Shown: piece by piece, positions 11,416 through 14,216 of the stretch
How the letters are laid out: every line of letters starts with the position of its first letter
Numbering within the stretch: the first letter of the stretch is position 1
NCBI GenBank assembly: GCA_000996605.1
Contig: LCOP01000013.1
Location: 1-14,216 of the forward strand
DNA length: 14,216 nucleotides
Direction of reading: 5' to 3'
DNA from: Parcubacteria group bacterium GW2011_GWA1_47_8
GTDB taxonomy: Bacteria > Patescibacteriota > Minisyncoccia > Phycocordibacterales > UBA1550
The notes under the pieces: generated by a model
The model's input: only the letters and a program-made list of their open reading frames with translations
Told to the model about the DNA's origin: nothing
Databases searched by the model: none
Program-made: the position numbers and the translations under genes

Positions 11416-11580
11416 CAAACAATCCGCTCCCGTCCCCACACTCACGCGGTCTTCCCATGGTAGCCATGCGGAATTTTCTCCGCATACATGCGCGTACGAA
11501 GCATAAATGGCAGCTACCCCAAACGCCCCCGCGCAGAGAATCGTGAGGATAGTCTGCGCAACCTTACCGAGTATTTTCAT
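11410..11580 (-). CDS. Small secreted or membrane-anchored protein, 56 residues
   Basis: MKILGKVAQTILTILCAGAF begins with a short basic stretch and a hydrophobic helix (about 7-28), like an uncleaved signal anchor or a signal peptide with a Cys at 16, followed by a short tail (HVCGENSAWLPWEDRVSVGT) with two further Cys (32 and 54). No family is recognised. Evidence that it is a real gene is strong for its size: the Shine-Dalgarno AGGAGG lies 6 nt before the ATG, there is a promoter TTGACA-17-TACGCT (11654-11626), and a terminator overlaps the stop. The frame is open to 11679, but that would begin upstream of the promoter. It is transcribed towards atpB as a separate unit. A role linked to ATP synthase is possible from position only. 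Confidence 0.7.
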   Translation of the reverse strand: MKILGKVAQTILTILCAGAFGVAAIYASYAHVCGENSAWLPWEDRVSVGTGADCLR

Positions 11581-11625
11581 AAAGAACCTCCTCTGCCAAA
11601 ACAATGCTAACAAACACCCACCACT

Positions 11626-11654
11626 AGCGTACCTCTCTCGAAAAAATCTGTCAA
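11626..11654 (-). promoter_or_regulatory. Sigma-70-type promoter of the 56-residue protein gene
   Basis: On the minus strand: consensus -35 TTGACA (11654-11649), a 17-bp spacer and -10 TACGCT (11631-11626). A leader of about 40 nt with AGGAGG follows before the ATG at 11580. Confidence 0.65.
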
Positions 11655-11685
11655 TGTAAAACTTCGCACGAAGTATCAACTTATA

Positions 11686-11738
11686 CTATATATTAGCGAC
11701 AAGAAGTACTCTTGTAGTACCGAGGAGCTAATATATAG
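11686..11738. repeat. Nested hairpin between the small gene and the IS256 remnant
   Basis: CTATATATTAGC (11686-11697) pairs perfectly with 11727-11738; inside, ACAAGA/TCTTGT (11699-11704/11710-11715) makes a second stem. The inner part includes a 16-mer shared (15 of 16) with 4958-4973. It may be the outer structure of the degraded IS256-type element or an independent palindrome. Confidence 0.5.
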
Positions 11739-11819
11739 AGTACCATATATTCTGCACTCGTTCGGAAGAGTAAAAGTAATCTTTTATTCGGGAATGCAAG
11801 TACTTTTGTGTAAATGAGT

Positions 11820-12226
11820 TTAAGAGTTAATAAGCGCGTCTGATTTTTCGGGAAACAGAATTGCGAGCTGTGCGACAATCGGCCCCCAGTTATGAATGGG
11901 CATTACCCACTTTTTTGAGATATCATTTGTGGCAAGGTAGAGTAATTTCAAGAGCGATTGATCATGCGGGAATATGCTCGTTGTTTTTGTTACTTTGCGA
12001 TACTGACGGTTAAGTCCCTCAATAGTATTAGTCGTGTATATGATTTTTCGTATCTCCGCAGGATACTCAAAAAATACAGAGAGGAGATGCCATTTTGTTG
12101 TCCAGCTTTTTAGGTAGATAGCATACTGTGGGAACTTTTTCTTCACCTCTTCGAGGAGAGCGCGTCCCGCTTCTCAAGGGCATCTTGAGAAAGCGCGCGG
12201 GATGGCGGGTGGTGTGATGTTTTCAT
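11820..12226 (-). pseudogene. IS256-family transposase, internally deleted
   Basis: The C-terminal third of an IS256 (Mutator-like) transposase is clear in the frame 12146-11820: FFEYPAEIRKIIYTTNTIEG, LNRQYRKVTKTTSIFPHDQS, LLKLLYLA and KKWVMPIHNWGPIVAQLAIL. The IYTTN-x-IE-x-LNR-x-x-RK-x-TK string contains the third catalytic Glu. The same frame continues back to about 12165 (EAGRALLEEVKKKF). A separate 27-codon frame (12226-12143) starts MKTSHHPPSRALSQDALEKR and reads into the same DNA one frame away. The first two catalytic Asp (about 250 residues) are missing. So N- and C-terminal ends remain, joined out of frame near a hairpin (12165-12202). A TATAAT (12238-12233) still lies 6 bases before the ATG. 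Dead as a transposase. Confidence 0.8.
12165..12202. repeat. Inverted repeat at the IS256 deletion joint
   Basis: TCCCGC-TTCTCAAG (12165-12178), loop GGCAT, CTTGAGAA (12184-12191), a short bulge, GCGGGA (12197-12202). It coincides with the place where the two frames of the broken transposase meet. Confidence 0.5.
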
Positions 12227-12283
12227 TACTCCATTATATCACATGCAAAGGAGTTAGGTGAAGGTCAGTAGGTCAGCAGGGGT

Positions 12284-13762
12284 CTATATTTTTTTATAAT
12301 TCTCAAGTGTGGCACTGGCGATCTTAATATCACTGAACGGCATTTTTACACCGTTGATCTCTTGATACTCCTCGTGCCCTTTGCCGGCGATGAGGATGAT
12401 GTCGTCTTTGTTTGCATGCTCAATTGCGCTGGTGATTGCCGCCGTGCGGTCCTCCACAATTTTAAGGGGTTTCCCCGCCGCTCCCGCGACAATGTCGGCA
12501 ATGATTACGTGCGGATCCTCGCTTCGCGGATTGTCGCTCGTGATGATCGTGTGGTTTGCCAGTCGTGTTGAGATTTCTCCCATGAGCGGTCGCTTGCCGC
12601 GATCGCGATCGCCACCACATCCAAAGACGCAAGCAAGCTTCCCTTCTGGCGCAAGAATCTCATGGAGTGCACGGAGTGTTTTCTCAAGTGCATCCGGAGT
12701 GTGGGCATAATCGACGACAACCGTTGGTTTTCCTTTTCCCCCCAGACGCTCCATCCGGCCATTCACCGCGTGAAGTGTCGATACAAGTTTCGCCGTCTCG
12801 CCCAAGGACACGCCACCCGCCACCAATACCCCCAACACCGCTAATAAGTTGCTCGCATTGAATGCGCCAAGAAGTCCGCTCTCCACCCGCGCATTTCCCC
12901 ACGGAGAATCAATATCGAACGAAAGTCCTTCTGCGGAGAGACGCAAATTCGCGCCGTGCAGAAATTTTAATTTTTCGGACACAATGTCGGGGGTGGTAAA
13001 TCCGTATCCGATTATATCTATTGCACTTGTTTTCCGCGCAAGCTCCGCCCCGAACGCATCGTCGAAATTTATCACCGCGTGTTTGAGATTGGGCCAATGG
13101 AAAAGTTTTGCTTTTACAACGCCATACGCCTCCATACTGCCGTGATAGTCGAGGTGGTCACGCGTGAGGTTCGTGAAAAGTGCCGTATCAAAACGAATAC
13201 CATTTACACGACCCTCCTCAATACCGATAGAGGATACTTCCATTGCCACCGCCTCTGCGCCAAGTGCTCGATATTGGACAAGATCTTCTTGGAGCCGCAC
13301 CGCATCCGGTGTGGTATTCTGCGAGGATTCGAGATTTCCCAAAAAGCCGTTGCCGAGCGTGCCGATAGTAGCGGTTTTCTCTCCTTTTTTTGTTAAACAT
13401 TCTGCAATCCAATGACTGCACGAAGTCTTGCCATTCGTACCCGTAATGCCAATCATGCGCATGGCATGCGCGGGGTTGCTGTATACGATACTCGCAATCT
13501 CTCCTGCGCGGTGTTTCAGGTCTGCAACTGCGACATGAGGAACATGCCACGCATCATTCCATATAAAATCTTTTTCTTCATAGAGAATCGCCACCGCACC
13601 GCGCGCAATCGCCTGATTAATACATTCTCGTCCGTCAGCCTTTTCACCCGGATACGCTAGAAATACATCGCCTTGTTCTACGGTGCGGCTGTCTATCGAA
13701 AGTTTGGTTATCGCGACCCCCTGTGTTTTGAGAGCGCTCATTATTTTTTCTGTAACGGTCAT
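12284..13762 (-). CDS. murE: UDP-N-acetylmuramoyl-L-alanyl-D-glutamate--meso-2,6-diaminopimelate ligase
   Basis: Cytoplasmic ATP-dependent ligase adding the third residue of the peptidoglycan stem peptide; 492 residues, full length. The N-terminal UDP-binding domain begins at about 20 (LSIDSRTVEQGDVFLAYPGE). The central domain has the P-loop GITGTNGKT (105-113), NTTPDA (149-154) and the Lys of VKAKLF (about 219) that is carbamylated in the family. The C-terminal domain has DYAHTPDAL (351-359), GCGGDRDRGKRP (381-392) and SDNPRSEDP (409-417). The DNPR motif is the signature of meso-DAP rather than lysine specificity. The usual SSHG is SSIG here (177-180). Its ATG overlaps the tgt stop (ATGA), so the two are translationally coupled. 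Confidence 0.97.
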   Translation of the reverse strand: MTVTEKIMSALKTQGVAITKLSIDSRTVEQGDVFLAYPGEKADGRECINQAIARGAVAILYEEKDFIWNDAWHVPHVAVADLKHRAGEIASIVYSNPAHAMRMIGITGTNGKTSCSHWIAECLTKKGEKTATIGTLGNGFLGNLESSQNTTPDAVRLQEDLVQYRALGAEAVAMEVSSIGIEEGRVNGIRFDTALFTNLTRDHLDYHGSMEAYGVVKAKLFHWPNLKHAVINFDDAFGAELARKTSAIDIIGYGFTTPDIVSEKLKFLHGANLRLSAEGLSFDIDSPWGNARVESGLLGAFNASNLLAVLGVLVAGGVSLGETAKLVSTLHAVNGRMERLGGKGKPTVVVDYAHTPDALEKTLRALHEILAPEGKLACVFGCGGDRDRGKRPLMGEISTRLANHTIITSDNPRSEDPHVIIADIVAGAAGKPLKIVEDRTAAITSAIEHANKDDIILIAGKGHEEYQEINGVKMPFSDIKIASATLENYKKI

Positions 13763-14216
13763 ATTCTTTTGTAATACCGCGCGGTAAACGAGGTTTTAAG
13801 TGATTCAAAAGAATCATCAAGGATTGCCGCGCGCATCTTTTCGACGAGTGAGATAATAAAGCGAAGATTGTGGATTGAAGCAAGCGTTGCGGCAAGCATT
13901 TCTTGAGAACGAAAAAGGTGCGCGATGTAAGCGCGGGTGAAGCTCTTGCATGTGTAGCAGTCGCATCCAGCATCAATAGGAGCAAAGTCATTCATAAAGC
14001 GTGTGTTGAAAATATTGATACGGCCGTCCGTGGTATAGAGCGACCCGTTGCGCCCCATGCGCGTCGGCGCCACGCAGTCAAAGAGGTCGCATCCGTTCTC
14101 AACCGCACTAAAGAGATCGAGCGGCTCGCCGATACCGAGGAGATGCCGCGGTTTGTCCTTTGGCAAGATAGCGTTCACCCACCCGACCGCAGTGTGCATG
14201 TCCTTTTTGTCGAAAG
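13759..14216 (-). CDS. tgt: Queuine/preQ1 tRNA-ribosyltransferase, C-terminal part (5' end outside the window)
   Basis: Exchanges guanine 34 of GUN-anticodon tRNAs for a queuine precursor. About 150 C-terminal residues are present, reading in frame to the right edge (DKKDMHTAVGW...). Seen in order: RHLLGIGEPLDLFSAVENGC, then DLFDCVAPTRMGRNGSLYTT, in which the Asp of FDC is the catalytic nucleophile, then the zinc site CDCYTC with the His of SIHNL as fourth ligand, and a normal C-terminus ending at TGA 13759-13761. The PTRMGRNG motif differs slightly from the common PTRNARNG. It overlaps murE by 4 nt; the pairing of tRNA modification and cell-wall genes is probably organisational rather than functional. 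Confidence 0.95.
   Translation of the reverse strand, partial: FDKKDMHTAVGWVNAILPKDKPRHLLGIGEPLDLFSAVENGCDLFDCVAPTRMGRNGSLYTTDGRINIFNTRFMNDFAPIDAGCDCYTCKSFTRAYIAHLFRSQEMLAATLASIHNLRFIISLVEKMRAAILDDSFESLKTSFTARYYKRI

Overview
The window looks like a chromosome segment of an uncultivated bacterium of the Candidate Phyla Radiation (Patescibacteria), probably the Parcubacteria side. This is inferred from a threonyl-tRNA synthetase without an N-terminal TGS domain, mostly absent Shine-Dalgarno sequences, short-leader or leaderless promoters, GC-rich CCCGCC/GGCGGG palindromes scattered around tRNAs and even inside a gene, and heavy littering with unrelated transposase fragments. No 16S or other marker is present, so the placement is tentative.

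Layout. Positions 1-500 are a graveyard on the minus strand: an IS3-type integrase scrap, the N-terminal piece of an alpha-oxoamine synthase and the N-terminal piece of a RAYT-like transposase, with two copies of a GTCAGGTACC repeat in opposite orientation. Next come tRNA-Pro(GGG) with a half-tRNA remnant beside it, then thrS on the plus strand, preceded by a strongly structured leader and ended by a bidirectional terminator. A small convergent membrane-protein gene follows. An apparently intact IS5-type element (about 3526-4667), a structured non-coding stretch, tRNA-Pro(CGG), a small hypothetical gene and an intact IS30-type element (about 5482-6587) fill the middle.

From 6868 to 11315 the minus strand carries ATP synthase genes in canonical order atpB-atpE-atpF-atpH-atpA-atpG, with an extended -10 promoter in front of atpB. 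The operon stops after atpG: atpD (beta) and atpC (epsilon), normally next, are absent, and the flank is repeat and IS sequence. Upstream of atpB lies a 56-residue membrane or secreted protein gene with its own good promoter and Shine-Dalgarno. An internally deleted IS256-type transposase separates this from a tgt-murE pair (queuosine tRNA modification and meso-DAP addition to peptidoglycan precursors) with an ATGA overlap, tgt running off the right edge.

Housekeeping genes here (translation, energy, cell wall) are interleaved with mobile DNA. The most interesting points are a palindromic element carried in frame inside thrS next to the editing site, the broken ATP synthase operon, the thrS leader structure, and the repeated pattern of TATAAT placed 6-9 nt before ATG.
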